Notes under the pieces: model-generated | The model's database searches: none | Told to the model about the DNA's origin: nothing | Seen by the model: the letters and a program-made list of their open reading frames with translations, nothing else | Assembly (NCBI RefSeq): GCF_016615815.1 | Contig: NZ_CP067112.1 | Coordinates: forward strand, 930,001-994,000 | DNA: 64,000 bases | From: Luteimonas sp. MC1572 | Lineage (GTDB): Bacteria; Pseudomonadota; Gammaproteobacteria; Xanthomonadales; Xanthomonadaceae | Reading direction: 5' to 3' | Shown here: in pieces, positions 29,229-45,086 of the stretch | Position numbering within the stretch: the first letter of the stretch is position 1 | Layout of the letters: every line of letters starts with the position of its first letter | Program-made: the position numbers and the translations under genes

Positions 29229-30479
29229 ATGTCCCCCCATCTCCCCAAATCCACCGGCCGGCTCGCCCTGCTGCTGGCCGGGCTGTCGATGTTCGGCCCG
29301 TTCTCGATCGACGCCATCTTCCCCGCCTTCCCGGCGATGGGAGCGAGCCTGGGCGCCGACAAGCTGGCGATGCAGCAGACCATCAGCGTCTACCTGGTGG
29401 CGTATGCGCTGATGAGCCTGGTGCATGGCCCCATGTCGGACGCGTTCGGGCGACGGCGGGTGATCCTGTCCGGCTTGGTGGTGTTCATCGCAGCCTCGGT
29501 CGGCTGCGCCCTGGCCGACGACCTGCCGACCATGCTGGCGTTCCGCGCGCTGCAGGGGCTGTCGGCGGGCGTGGGCCTGATCGTCGGCCGCGCGGTGATC
29601 CGCGACGTGCTGCACGGCGACGACGCGCAGCGGCTGATGAGCCAGGTGTCGATGATCTTCGGCATCGCCCCGGCGATCGCGCCGGTGATCGGCGGCTGGA
29701 TCCTCGGCTGGGGCCACTGGCACGACATCTTCTGGTTTCTGGTCGGCTTCGGCGTGCTGCTGCTGGCGGCAACCTGGGCCTGGCTGCCGGAGACGCACCC
29801 GGCGCAGAACCGCATCGCACCGCTGCCGCGGCGGCTGTTGCGGGACTACGTGGCGATCTTCACCAACGGCCGCTTCCAGCGCCTGGCCGCGGCGGGCGCC
29901 CTGAACTTCGCGGCGCTGTTCCTGTACATCGCCTCGGCGCCGGCGTTCGTGCTCGACCTGTTGAAGCTCGACGAGCGCAGCTTCGCCTGGTTCTTCGCGC
30001 CGATGATCGGCGGCATGATGCTCGGCGCTTTCACCTCCGGGCGCATGGCCGGCCGCATCCCGCACGCGATGCAGGTGAACCTCGGCTTCGTGTGCTGCGG
30101 GCTGGGTGCGCTGGGCAACGTCGCCTACGGCCTGCTGGTGACCGATCCCACGGTGCCCTGGGCGGTGCTGCCGGCGGCGGTGAACGCCTTCGGCGTGGCG
30201 CTGGTGTTCCCGGTGCTGACGCTCGCGATCCTGGACATGTACCCGCGCCAGCGCGGGTCGGCGTCATCGCTGCAGGCCTTCACCAGCCTCGCGCTGAATG
30301 CGGTGGTGGCGGGCGTGCTGTCGCCGCTGGTGAGTGGTTCGATGGTGACGCTGGCGGTGGCCGCCGCGGTGTTCACGCTCGCGGGTTGGCTGGTGTGGCG
30401 GTTGGAGCGTCATCGCATCAAGCAGCTGCCGGCCGGGCCGTGCGAGCCGGGGATGCCGGATCCGGCCGAGCCGGTCTGA
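29229..30479 (+). CDS. Bcr/CflA-family multidrug efflux MFS transporter
   Basis: The protein has 416 residues from ATG 29229; no ribosome site is visible. It has twelve predicted membrane helices, starting LALLLAGLSMFGPFSIDAI. The Bcr/CflA signature is SLVHGPMSDAFGRRRVIL in the loop between helices 2 and 3 (the MFS motif A), with helix 1 residues SIDAIFPAF. Such proton-driven exporters remove bicyclomycin, chloramphenicol or sulfonamide-like compounds; the substrate here is unknown. It is divergent from gcvP, and the intergenic 290 bases mostly encode the riboswitch, so its promoter must lie within or beside the riboswitch DNA. Confidence 0.9.
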   Translation: MSPHLPKSTGRLALLLAGLSMFGPFSIDAIFPAFPAMGASLGADKLAMQQTISVYLVAYALMSLVHGPMSDAFGRRRVILSGLVVFIAASVGCALADDLPTMLAFRALQGLSAGVGLIVGRAVIRDVLHGDDAQRLMSQVSMIFGIAPAIAPVIGGWILGWGHWHDIFWFLVGFGVLLLAATWAWLPETHPAQNRIAPLPRRLLRDYVAIFTNGRFQRLAAAGALNFAALFLYIASAPAFVLDLLKLDERSFAWFFAPMIGGMMLGAFTSGRMAGRIPHAMQVNLGFVCCGLGALGNVAYGLLVTDPTVPWAVLPAAVNAFGVALVFPVLTLAILDMYPRQRGSASSLQAFTSLALNAVVAGVLSPLVSGSMVTLAVAAAVFTLAGWLVWRLERHRIKQLPAGPCEPGMPDPAEPV

Positions 30480-30510
30480 CCGGGGCGCGTCGCTTGCGCG
30501 AACCTCCAGC

Positions 30511-31166
30511 CTAGGGGGCGGCGGGCAGTTCCAGCACCAGTTCCAGCGTGTCGTCGCCGCTGGCACGACCGTGCAGGCCGCCGCCATGCGCGTCGGCGAT
30601 CGCAGCGGCAATCACCAGGCCGAGCCCGAGGGCGTCGTCCGGCGGGTCCGGGTGCGGCGCGGTGAGCAGCGACGCGATCAGGGCGTCCGACGCATCGCGG
30701 CAATGCACCGTGCAGACCATGCGCAGGCGGTTGTCGTGGCACTCGATGCGCGCCTGTACGGCGACCGGGCTGCTTCGCGACAGCTGCAGGCCGAGCAGGG
30801 CATGGAACAGCTGGGCGACACGCTGCACGTCACCATCGATCCGCAGGGTTCGCGCGTCGCCGGCGAACTCCACGCGTGGCGGCACCTCGCGCAGGCGGGC
30901 GACGGTGTCCATGACCAGCAGTTCAAGGTCGATCGGCTCGCTGCGAACCTTCAGCCGGCCCTGTTCGGCGCGCCCCAGGTCGCTGAACTCGTCGATCATC
31001 CCGCCCAGGCGCTGGATCTGGCGCTCCAGCACCGCGAACAGCTCTTCACGCTGCTCGTTGCCCAGGCCCGGATCGCGCAGCAGGTAGACCGCGGTCTGCA
31101 TCGGCGACAGCGGCCCGCGCAGGTCGTGCGCGAGGCGGTCCATCCAGGCCTTGGCGGAGGGCGCGC

Positions 31167-31170
<4 letters not shown>
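30511..31170 (-). CDS. Kinase-like protein with intact HisKA and degenerate ATP-binding domain
   Basis: The protein has 219 residues and overlaps the stop of the upstream hybrid kinase (ATGA). The HisKA dimerisation helix has the acceptor His in DRLAHDLRGPLSPMQTAVYL. The HATPase region lacks the N-box Asn (LFHALLGLQLSR in place of NLLxNA) and the G1 motif DxGxG; only a G2-like GLGLGLVIAAAI remains. It therefore probably cannot phosphorylate itself and could act as a histidine phosphotransfer protein or a partner in heterodimers. It is the last gene of a three-kinase operon. Function is inferred from motif loss. Confidence 0.75.
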
Positions 31171-38383
<7,213 letters not shown>

Positions 38384-38483
38384 TGGTCCTGTCCCCCTGG
38401 TTTTCCGGATCGCTGGATCCGCTCAGGGACGATACGGCCTCACCGTGCGCGATGCGTTCACGAAACGATCACGGCGCGCGGAT

Positions 38484-38513
38484 GCATGCCGCAGGTCACG
38501 ACCTGCGGCATGC
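38484..38513 (-). terminator. Strong hairpin after the M2 peptidase gene
   Basis: GCATGCCGCAGGTC and GACCTGCGGCATGC form a perfect 14-base stem around AC. It begins 26 bases after the peptidase stop on the minus strand. No T-run follows (ATCCGCGCG), so it may stabilise the transcript end or aid Rho-dependent stopping. It also insulates the downstream poly-HAMP operon, whose start is 100 bases further on. Confidence 0.55.
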
Positions 38514-38538
38514 CAGGGACTGGAACAGCGTCGGCGCG

Positions 38539-40536
38539 TCAGCCCTGCTGCGCGGGCGCCGCAGGCGCGGTCGGCGCCTTGGGCGCCGCGGCGGCGGCTT
38601 CCCAGCCGCAGGTCTTGCCTTCGTTCTGCTGCACCAGCCATTCCTGCAGCGGCGAGAAATATTCGAGCACCGCGCTGGCATCCATCTTCTCGGTGCCGGT
38701 GAGCTCCTTCATGGTCTGCTGCCAGGGTTGGCTGCTGCCCTTCGACAGCATCGACCAGAACTTCTCGCCAGCGGCCTTGTTGCCGTGGAAGCTGCAGTCG
38801 TACAGCGGACCCTGGTAGCCCGACGAGTCGCACAGCGCCTTGTAGAACTGGAACTGCAGCACGTGCGAGAGGAAGTAGCGCGTGTATGGCGTATTGCCCG
38901 GCACGTGGTACTTGGCGCCCGCGTCGAAGAACTCCTCGCCGCGCGCCGTCGCCGGGGCCACGCCCTGGTACCTGGCCTTCAGCTCCCACCACGCCTTGTT
39001 GTAGTTGTCCGGGGTGATGGAGCCGTCGAATACGCCCCAGCGCCAGCGGTCGATCATCAGCCCGAAGGGCAGGAACGCGACCTTCGACAGCGCCATGCGC
39101 ATCTGCGCGTTGATCAGCGATTCCTGGCCGGCCTGCTGCGCGTCCACCAGGCCGATCGACTGCAGGTAGCCCGGGGTCATGGCCAGCACGATCGTGTCGC
39201 CGATGGCCTCGTGGAAGCCGTCGTGCGCGCCACCCTGGAACAGCGGCGGCTGCTTGCCGTAGGCCAGGTAGTAATACACGTGGCCGAGCTCGTGGTAGAT
39301 GGTGGTGAAGTCTTCCTCGTTCGGCTTGATGCACATCTTGGTGCGCACGTCGGTGCCGGTGGTGTCCATCGGCCAGGCGCTGGCGTGGCAGACCACTTCG
39401 CGGTCGCGCGGCTTGATGAACTGGGTCTTGGTCCAGTAGCTCTCCGGCAGGGCGGGCATGCCCAGCGAGGTGTAGAACTCCTCGGCCCGGCGGGTCATCT
39501 CGCGCGCGTGCTCGGTCTGCGCGGTACGCGCCACTTCGACGCGCTGGTCGGTATCGATCAGCGCGTTCTCGCGCACCAGGTGGTCGTTGAGCGTGGCCTG
39601 GTACTGCCGCTCCAGCGCGCCGCTGATATCGAGCTTGCCGGCCTGCGGGTAGGGCGCCAGAGTGGTCCAGAGGTTGCTCCAGTCCTGCTGCCACATGTTG
39701 CCCATCAGGTGCGCGGGCAGCATGCCATCGACCGAACCGCGCCCCGGGTACTGCGCCTCCAGGCGCGTACGCGCGTAGCAGTGCAGCTGTTCGTACAGCG
39801 GCTCGACCTGGTTCCACAGGCGGTCGGTCTCGGCCGACAGCTCCGCGGGCGTCATGTCGTAGCCGGCGCGCCACAGTTCGCCGGTATCGGCGAAACCGAG
39901 GTCACGCGCACCGTCGTTGACCAGCTCCACGAAGCGCGTGTAGTCCCCGCGCATCGGCGCCGCTACGCCATGCCATCCCTGCCAGGCGTCGAGCTGGGCG
40001 TCGTAGTCGCGGTCGTTGCGCAGCACGTCTTCGAGCGCGCCGAGCTGGCGGCAATCCTTGGCATCGCCCTTGGTCTTGCAGTAGGTGCCGGCGCCGTAGG
40101 CACCTTCCATCTTGCTGGCCAGGCGGGTGAGCTCGGACAGCTTGGCCGGGTCGCGCGGCGGCGGCATGGACGTGCCGAGGCGCAGCAGGTTGATCGCGCG
40201 CTGGGTCGCGGGCGACATCTCCTTGCCCTCGAAGCGCCGCGCCTGTTCCACCCAGGCCTTGGTCTGGGCGAGGAAGCGCTCGTTTCCCTTGGCCGCGAGC
40301 AGCTGGCTGTCGTCGTTTATGTAGGTCGACGAGATCCACTGCGAAGCGGTGAATTCGGGCATCAGCTCCGCGAGCTCGCGGTTGACCCGGGCGACGAACT
40401 CGTCGGCGGTTTCCTTGTCGAGTTCGGCCTGCGACAGCCGGCCGTCGGCGGGCGTCTGTTCGGGGGCGCGCGAACACGCGGCGAGCGTCAGGCTCGCGGT
40501 GACCGCGAGGGCAAGCAGGGCGTGGCGTGTGGTCAC
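38539..40536 (-). CDS. M2-family metallopeptidase (ACE-like peptidyl-dipeptidase), lipoprotein
   Basis: The protein has 665 residues from GTG 40536, with AGGA about twelve bases upstream. The signal peptide ends in a lipobox (LTLAAC at about residues 17-22), so it is probably an outer-membrane or periplasmic lipoprotein. The zinc site is TIYHELGHVYYYLAY (two His) with the third ligand Glu in GFHEAIGDTI, as in angiotensin-converting enzyme and its Xanthomonas homologue. It removes dipeptides from the C-terminal ends of peptides. Length and layout match bacterial ACE-like enzymes. It is the last gene of the run GNAT-minC-minD-minE-HEACH protein-peptidase and ends at a strong hairpin. Confidence 0.92.
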   Translation of the reverse strand: MTTRHALLALAVTASLTLAACSRAPEQTPADGRLSQAELDKETADEFVARVNRELAELMPEFTASQWISSTYINDDSQLLAAKGNERFLAQTKAWVEQARRFEGKEMSPATQRAINLLRLGTSMPPPRDPAKLSELTRLASKMEGAYGAGTYCKTKGDAKDCRQLGALEDVLRNDRDYDAQLDAWQGWHGVAAPMRGDYTRFVELVNDGARDLGFADTGELWRAGYDMTPAELSAETDRLWNQVEPLYEQLHCYARTRLEAQYPGRGSVDGMLPAHLMGNMWQQDWSNLWTTLAPYPQAGKLDISGALERQYQATLNDHLVRENALIDTDQRVEVARTAQTEHAREMTRRAEEFYTSLGMPALPESYWTKTQFIKPRDREVVCHASAWPMDTTGTDVRTKMCIKPNEEDFTTIYHELGHVYYYLAYGKQPPLFQGGAHDGFHEAIGDTIVLAMTPGYLQSIGLVDAQQAGQESLINAQMRMALSKVAFLPFGLMIDRWRWGVFDGSITPDNYNKAWWELKARYQGVAPATARGEEFFDAGAKYHVPGNTPYTRYFLSHVLQFQFYKALCDSSGYQGPLYDCSFHGNKAAGEKFWSMLSKGSSQPWQQTMKELTGTEKMDASAVLEYFSPLQEWLVQQNEGKTCGWEAAAAAPKAPTAPAAPAQQG

Positions 40537-40574
40537 GGCGGAGGTTCCTGGTCGGAGTGGGGCAGGGTGCGAGG

Positions 40575-41138
40575 CTAGAGCGCGGCCGCGGGCGTCGCAA
40601 GTGCGGAACCGGCCGGTGCCAGGCCACGCGTGGCGGTGACCAGGCCGCGCGCCTGCAGCCACGCCCAGGCGGCCTCGGCATCGTGTTCGAAGTAGGCGCG
40701 CGCCGAGCCGAGGCGGAAGGTGTAGCCCCAGGTGTCCATGTCGGCGAGCACGCGCTCGCGGCCGACGCCCGGGAGCTCGTCGCCGAACAGCGCCTGCAGC
40801 ACGCAGACCGCGTCTTCTTCGGCGATCGAGTCGGTGGCGTCGGTATGTACCCGCGTGCGGGCCTCGGGCGGCAGCACGACCAGGTGGCAGGCTTCGTGCA
40901 GAAGCGAGTGTACCGGCGTGTCGCCGCGCGCATACACGGTGCCGCCGATGATCCCGGCTTCGTCGTCGCCCCAGTAGCTGCCGGGGATCGGCGCGCCGTC
41001 ATCGACCGCCACGAGTGCGAGGCCGTGGCGTGCGAGCAGGGAGGCGGCGTCGGAAAACGCGATGTCGCGGAGGCGCAGGACGTCCGCCGCGAGTGAGGGC
41101 CCCGCGGGGATTTCCGGCGGGGAATGCGGAGCGGCCAC
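40575..41138 (-). CDS. Hypothetical protein with a HEACH zincin-like motif
   Basis: The protein has 187 residues from a GTG seven bases after the minE stop. I do not recognise a named family, but SLLHEACHLVVLP fits the HExxH pattern of zinc peptidases, and IAEEDAVCVLQ could supply a third acidic ligand about 30 residues later. An early GSYWGDDEAGIIGGTVYARG segment is a likely beta pair next to the motif. There is no signal peptide, so a cytoplasmic protein. It lies between minE and the ACE-like peptidase on the same strand. A peptidase role is suggested by the motif only. Confidence 0.6.
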   Translation of the reverse strand: MAAPHSPPEIPAGPSLAADVLRLRDIAFSDAASLLARHGLALVAVDDGAPIPGSYWGDDEAGIIGGTVYARGDTPVHSLLHEACHLVVLPPEARTRVHTDATDSIAEEDAVCVLQALFGDELPGVGRERVLADMDTWGYTFRLGSARAYFEHDAEAAWAWLQARGLVTATRGLAPAGSALATPAAAL

Positions 41139-41145
41139 GGCGGGC

Positions 41146-41412
41146 TCAGCCGGCGGCGGCGCGCTCGTCGGTCAGCGCCACCGAGATGTCGAGCACGTCA
41201 TGGTCGCCGTCCTTGATCAGGTCCACCTTGACCGCTTCGACATCGACGCTGACGTACTTGCGGATCACTTCCAGCAGCTCGCGCTGCAGCAGTGGCAGGT
41301 AGTCGGGCGCGCCGCGCGTGCTGCGCTCCTGGGCGACGATGATGCGCAATCGCTCCTTGGCGATCGACGCGGTGTTCTTGGCTTTCGGCTTCAGGAAATC
41401 AAACATGCCCAT
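41146..41412 (-). CDS. minE: Cell-division topological specificity factor MinE
   Basis: The protein has 88 residues, normal length. The N-terminal membrane-binding and MinD-contact segment is [10 protein letters not shown] followed by [17 protein letters not shown], and the C-terminal dimerisation domain includes [19 protein letters not shown]. MinE drives pole-to-pole oscillation of MinD-ATP and releases MinC at midcell. It starts three bases after the minD stop. Confidence 0.97.
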   Translation of the reverse strand: MGMFDFLKPKAKNTASIAKERLRIIVAQERSTRGAPDYLPLLQRELLEVIRKYVSVDVEAVKVDLIKDGDHDVLDISVALTDERAAAG

Positions 41413-41415
41413 GAC

Positions 41416-42225
41416 TCAACCCCCGAACAGCTTGCTGAAGAAACCCTTCTTCTCCAGCTGGGTGAAGCGCATCGGCCGCTCCTCGCCCATCAGCCTGGCG
41501 ACGGCATCGTCGTAGGCCTGACCCGCGAGCGATTCCATGTCCAGGATCACCGGCTCGCCCTTGTTGGAGGCGTTCAGCACGTCGCCCGATTCGGGGATCA
41601 CGCCGACCGTCTTCAGGCCCAGCACGTCTTCGACGTCGGTGATCGACAGCATTTCACCGTCGCCCACGCGCGCCGGGTTGTAGCGGGTGACCAGCAGGTG
41701 CGACTTCACCGGTTCGCCGTTCTCGGCGCGGTGCGTCTTGGAGTCGAGCAGGCCGATGATGCGGTCGGAGTCGCGCACGGACGAGACCTCCGGGTTGACC
41801 ACCACGACGGCCTGGTCGGCGTAGTACATGGCCAGGAACGCACCCTTCTCGATGCCGGCCGGCGAGTCGCAGACGATGTAGTCGAAGCCATCGGCGGCGA
41901 GGTCCTTGAGCACCTTCTCCACGCCCTCCTTGTTGAGCGCGTCCTTGTCGCGGGTCTGCGACGCCGCGAGGATGAACAGCGTGTCGAAGCGCTTGTCCTT
42001 GATCAGCGCCTGCTTCAGCGTCGCCTCGCCCTGGGTGACGTTGACGAAGTCGTACACCACGCGGCGCTCGCAGCCCATGATCAGGTCGAGGTTGCGCAGG
42101 CCGACGTCGAAGTCGATGACCGCGACCTTCTTGCCGCGCCGTGCGAGACCGCAGGCGAGGCTTGCGCTGGTGGTCGTCTTGCCGACGCCGCCCTTGCCGG
42201 ATGTGACTACGATGATTTCGGCCAA
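41416..42225 (-). CDS. minD: Septum site-determining ATPase MinD
   Basis: The protein has 269 residues. The start is a TTG (42225), preceded by AGGAGAGAGACG, a strong ribosome site that settles the choice. The deviant Walker A motif TSGKGGVGKTT, the switch FDVGLRNLD and the C-terminal amphipathic helix EKKGFFSKLFGG that binds the membrane are all present. MinD recruits MinC to the membrane and is cleared by MinE. It lies between minC (29 bases upstream) and minE. Confidence 0.97.
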   Translation of the reverse strand: MAEIIVVTSGKGGVGKTTTSASLACGLARRGKKVAVIDFDVGLRNLDLIMGCERRVVYDFVNVTQGEATLKQALIKDKRFDTLFILAASQTRDKDALNKEGVEKVLKDLAADGFDYIVCDSPAGIEKGAFLAMYYADQAVVVVNPEVSSVRDSDRIIGLLDSKTHRAENGEPVKSHLLVTRYNPARVGDGEMLSITDVEDVLGLKTVGVIPESGDVLNASNKGEPVILDMESLAGQAYDDAVARLMGEERPMRFTQLEKKGFFSKLFGG

Positions 42226-42254
42226 CGTCTCTCTCCTGTGGATGTGTGCGCGCT

Positions 42255-43064
42255 TCAGACGAGCGCTGCGATCTTGAGCTGGTCGTCATCGAGCCAGACC
42301 TGCACGGCCTTGCCGCGCAGTTCGGCGGGGATGTCTTCCAGCACCTTGTAGTGGCCCGCGACGGCGACGAGTTCGGCATGGAACTCGCGGCAGAAGATGC
42401 GGGCGCGGGGATTGCCCTGGGCGCCCGCGAGCGCACGCCCGCGCAACGCGCCATAGATGTGGATGGAGCCGTCGGCGATGACCTCGGCACCCGCGCCCAC
42501 GGCGGCGAGCACCGTCAGGTCGCGGTCCGCGGCATACACCTGCTGGCCGGAACGCACCGCGGTGGTCTGCATCAGGCCGGCACCGCCGGAGGTCGCAGGA
42601 GCGGCGGCGGGCTCGTCGGCTGCGCGCTTGCGCGCCGGCGCACGCTCGGCGGGTGCCGGGGCGGGCGCGGGTGCGGCGGGCGCCTGCGCGCCGGCCTGGC
42701 CGGCGGATTCGTACTGGGCGCGGAACCGGGCCAGCACCGGCAGGCCGAGCTCCACCGCGAGTTTCTCGTTCTCGCTGCTGCCCCAGGCCAGTGCGACCGG
42801 CAGTGCGCCGGCCTGGCGCAGCGCGTCCATCAGGGCGCGCGCGGTAGCCGCATCCGGAATGCCGGGCAGGCCGCCGAAATCCACGACCACGGCGCCGCGT
42901 TCGAACAGCTTGGGCGCGCGCAGCACGCGTTCGCGCATTTCCGCCGCGAGACGGTCGATGTCGAGCGTGCGGATGCGCAGGTTGGCGATGCCGACCTGGC
43001 CGATCTTGAGTTCACCTGCGGGTTCGAATCCGGCCGCTGCCGCGTCGTGCGCCTGGGCCATCAT
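42255..43064 (-). CDS. minC: Septum site-determining protein MinC
   Basis: The protein has 269 residues from ATG 43064, which overlaps the stop of the GNAT gene (TGATGATG); the next codon is also ATG. The N-terminal domain (about 15-110) blocks FtsZ, an Ala/Pro-rich linker (about 125-165) follows, and the C-terminal beta-helix (170-265) has VRSGQQVYAADRDLTV and GSIHIYGALRGRALAG, the MinD-binding and dimer face. The linker is longer and more Pro-rich than in E. coli, giving a somewhat larger protein. It is co-expressed with minD and minE. Confidence 0.95.
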   Translation of the reverse strand: MMAQAHDAAAAGFEPAGELKIGQVGIANLRIRTLDIDRLAAEMRERVLRAPKLFERGAVVVDFGGLPGIPDAATARALMDALRQAGALPVALAWGSSENEKLAVELGLPVLARFRAQYESAGQAGAQAPAAPAPAPAPAERAPARKRAADEPAAAPATSGGAGLMQTTAVRSGQQVYAADRDLTVLAAVGAGAEVIADGSIHIYGALRGRALAGAQGNPRARIFCREFHAELVAVAGHYKVLEDIPAELRGKAVQVWLDDDQLKIAALV

Positions 43065-43657
43065 CAAGTACCCGTGGCCAGTTGCGCCTCGCCGACCACG
43101 CGCGGCTGCAGCAGCCACGGCTCGTCGGGCAGGGCGTCGCCGTAGTGCGAATGCACCCAGGCGTAGCTGCACAGGTCCTTGGTGAGCATGGACGCGCGGA
43201 TGCCGGTCTCGGGCATCACGTGCTGGCCGACCTCGCGGAAGCCGAAGCTGCCGTGGAAGATGCGCGCCGGGTCGCTGTCGTGCTCCACGAACACCTCGCA
43301 GGCCAGCACCGGGTAGCGGAGCTCGGCATAGCTCTGGACGTCGGCGTAGAACGCGCGGCCCACGCCACCGCCGCGGCGGCGGCTGGCGACGACCACCCGG
43401 TCGATATAGAAATAGTGCGGGTAATGCGCGGCGAACCAGTGGAAATTGCTGGTTGCGTGGTCGCTGGCCGAGCCGAAGCCGACCAGGAACCCGGCCAGGG
43501 TGCCGTCACGCTCGGCGACCCGGAAATATTCGGCGGTTTCGTAGAAGCGGCGCAGCCGTCCCGAATCGAGCGGCAGGATCGAAGGGCCGGCGGCATTGTT
43601 GAGGGCAAGGACGGAATCCAGCTCGTGCTCGCGCACGTCGCGGATGACAATCGACAT
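43064..43657 (-). CDS. GNAT-family N-acetyltransferase upstream of minC
   Basis: The protein has 197 residues from ATG 43657 with CGGAG upstream. The fold is GNAT: IRDVREHELDSVLALN at the start, LAGFLVGFGSA, and the acetyl-CoA loop VVASRRRGGGVGRAFYADV (the R/Q-x-x-G-x-G/A pattern). The C-terminal part carries HGSFGFREVGQHVM. Its stop overlaps the minC start, so it is translated with the division genes. The substrate is unknown; a link with Min function is suggested only by conserved position. Confidence 0.88.
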   Translation of the reverse strand: MSIVIRDVREHELDSVLALNNAAGPSILPLDSGRLRRFYETAEYFRVAERDGTLAGFLVGFGSASDHATSNFHWFAAHYPHYFYIDRVVVASRRRGGGVGRAFYADVQSYAELRYPVLACEVFVEHDSDPARIFHGSFGFREVGQHVMPETGIRASMLTKDLCSYAWVHSHYGDALPDEPWLLQPRVVGEAQLATGT

Positions 43658-43832
43658 TCCAGACTCCGTGGAAGAAAACATGTACTGGCAACGCGGTGCC
43701 GGGGCCGAGGGGGCCATCGACGGCGGTTGCTGCCGACGGCGGGATTATCGCATGGTGCGCCGGCGGCGGGCGACCGGAGCCGCACCACGTCCGTCATGAC
43801 TTCCGGGCGGCTCGGGCGCGGCCGATTGCCCC

Positions 43833-43838
43833 TACCAT
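43833..43838 (+). promoter_or_regulatory. Candidate -10 box for the two-component operon
   Basis: TACCAT lies six bases before the ATG at 43845. If used, transcription would start at or next to the ATG, giving a leaderless message; the gene also lacks a ribosome site. No -35 is evident. The 187-base divergent gap to the GNAT gene shows nothing else. Confidence 0.3.
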
Positions 43839-43844
43839 GGGGCC

Positions 43845-45086
43845 ATGCTCGCGCGCTTCGACCACAATCGCCTGCTGCGCTATGCAGGCCTGTTCACCTG
43901 GGCGGTGATCGGGCTGCCGCTGTTGCTGCTGACCCTGCCGCAGCCCGACCGCGGCGCGCTGGAGGCGGGCGAGGTGGTGGCAGCCACCGGCGGCGGATTG
44001 GCCTGGCTGGCGTGGATGGCGTTTGGTGCCTGCTACGGATGGCTGACGCGCGCGCTCGGCCAGCGCCGGGTGACCCTGCTCGACAAGCTGCTGCTGGCGT
44101 GTCTCGCCGGCAGCGCGATCGCGATCAGCTATTACAGCCAGAGCGGCCTGGGCAGCATCCTGCTGATGGTGGTGGCCTGCGTGCTGCCGTGGCTGCTGCC
44201 GGTCTGGCAGGGCGTCGCCATGCTGGTGCTGTGCGAATTCGTGATCGTGCCGGTGTACGTGCGCGGCTTCGATTTTTCGTGGGGCGAAGCGGTGCTGCAG
44301 GCCAGCCTGTACGTCGGGTTCACCGGTTTCGCGTTCGTGACCGGGCTGGTGGCCCGGCAGCAGGCGCAGGCGCGGGACGAGCAGCGGCGGCTGAACGCCG
44401 AGCTGCGCGCCACCCGCGCGCTGCTGGCGCAAAGCGTGCGCGTCAACGAGCGCACCCGCATCTCGCGCGAACTCCATGACCTGCTGGGTCACCACCTGAC
44501 CGCGCTCAGCCTGAACCTGGAGGTGGCCAACCACCTCACCAGCGGCAAGGCGCAGGAGCACGTGGGGCAGGCGCACACCCTGGCGCGCCTGCTGCTGAGC
44601 GACGTCCGCGAAGCGGTCAGCCAGATCCGCGGCAACGAGGCCATCGACATGGCCGCCACCCTGCTGCCGCTGGCAGACAACGTGCCCGGGCTCACGGTGG
44701 ACATCAGCCTGCCGCGGCCGTTCCTGCTCGACGATCCCGAGCGCGCGCACGTGCTGCTGCGCTGCACCCAGGAAATCATCACCAATACCGTGCGCCATGC
44801 GCAGGCGAGCATCCTGCGCCTGAGGTACCAGGTGGAGCGCGGCGCAGTGCGCCTGGAAGCCCGTGACGACGGACGCGGGGCCGAGGGCTTTACCGCCGGC
44901 AACGGCCTGCGCGGGATGCGCGAGCGCCTGGCGGCGTACGGTGGCGAGGTCGCCGCCGAGACATCGCCGGGCCAGGGCTTCGTGCTGCGCCTGCGGCTGC
45001 CGCTCGATGACGCCACCGATATCGCCAGGCCAGTGCTCGACCCGTCCGGGCCGGGCCCCTCCCAGACCCTCCCGGAGTCGACATGA
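43845..45086 (+). CDS. Membrane sensor histidine kinase (HisKA_3, DesK/NarX type)
   Basis: The protein has 413 residues. Five or so membrane helices fill residues 12-170 (LFTWAVIGLPLLLLTL, SILLMVVACVLPWLLPV and others). HisKA_3 carries the acceptor His in ISRELHDLLGHHLTALS, the DesK-type signature. The HATPase end has HVLLRCTQEIITNTVRHA (N box), DDGRGA and GNGLRGMRERL. It is a membrane-bound sensor that signals to the NarL-type regulator whose start overlaps its stop (ATGA). Membrane or lipid state is sensed by some relatives; here the input is unknown. Confidence 0.9.
   Translation: MLARFDHNRLLRYAGLFTWAVIGLPLLLLTLPQPDRGALEAGEVVAATGGGLAWLAWMAFGACYGWLTRALGQRRVTLLDKLLLACLAGSAIAISYYSQSGLGSILLMVVACVLPWLLPVWQGVAMLVLCEFVIVPVYVRGFDFSWGEAVLQASLYVGFTGFAFVTGLVARQQAQARDEQRRLNAELRATRALLAQSVRVNERTRISRELHDLLGHHLTALSLNLEVANHLTSGKAQEHVGQAHTLARLLLSDVREAVSQIRGNEAIDMAATLLPLADNVPGLTVDISLPRPFLLDDPERAHVLLRCTQEIITNTVRHAQASILRLRYQVERGAVRLEARDDGRGAEGFTAGNGLRGMRERLAAYGGEVAAETSPGQGFVLRLRLPLDDATDIARPVLDPSGPGPSQTLPEST

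Noticed and set aside
43021..43031. GGTTCGAATCC, identical to a tRNA T-loop core
   Set aside because: No acceptor, D or anticodon arms can be formed around it, and the complement encodes AAGFEPAGE within minC.
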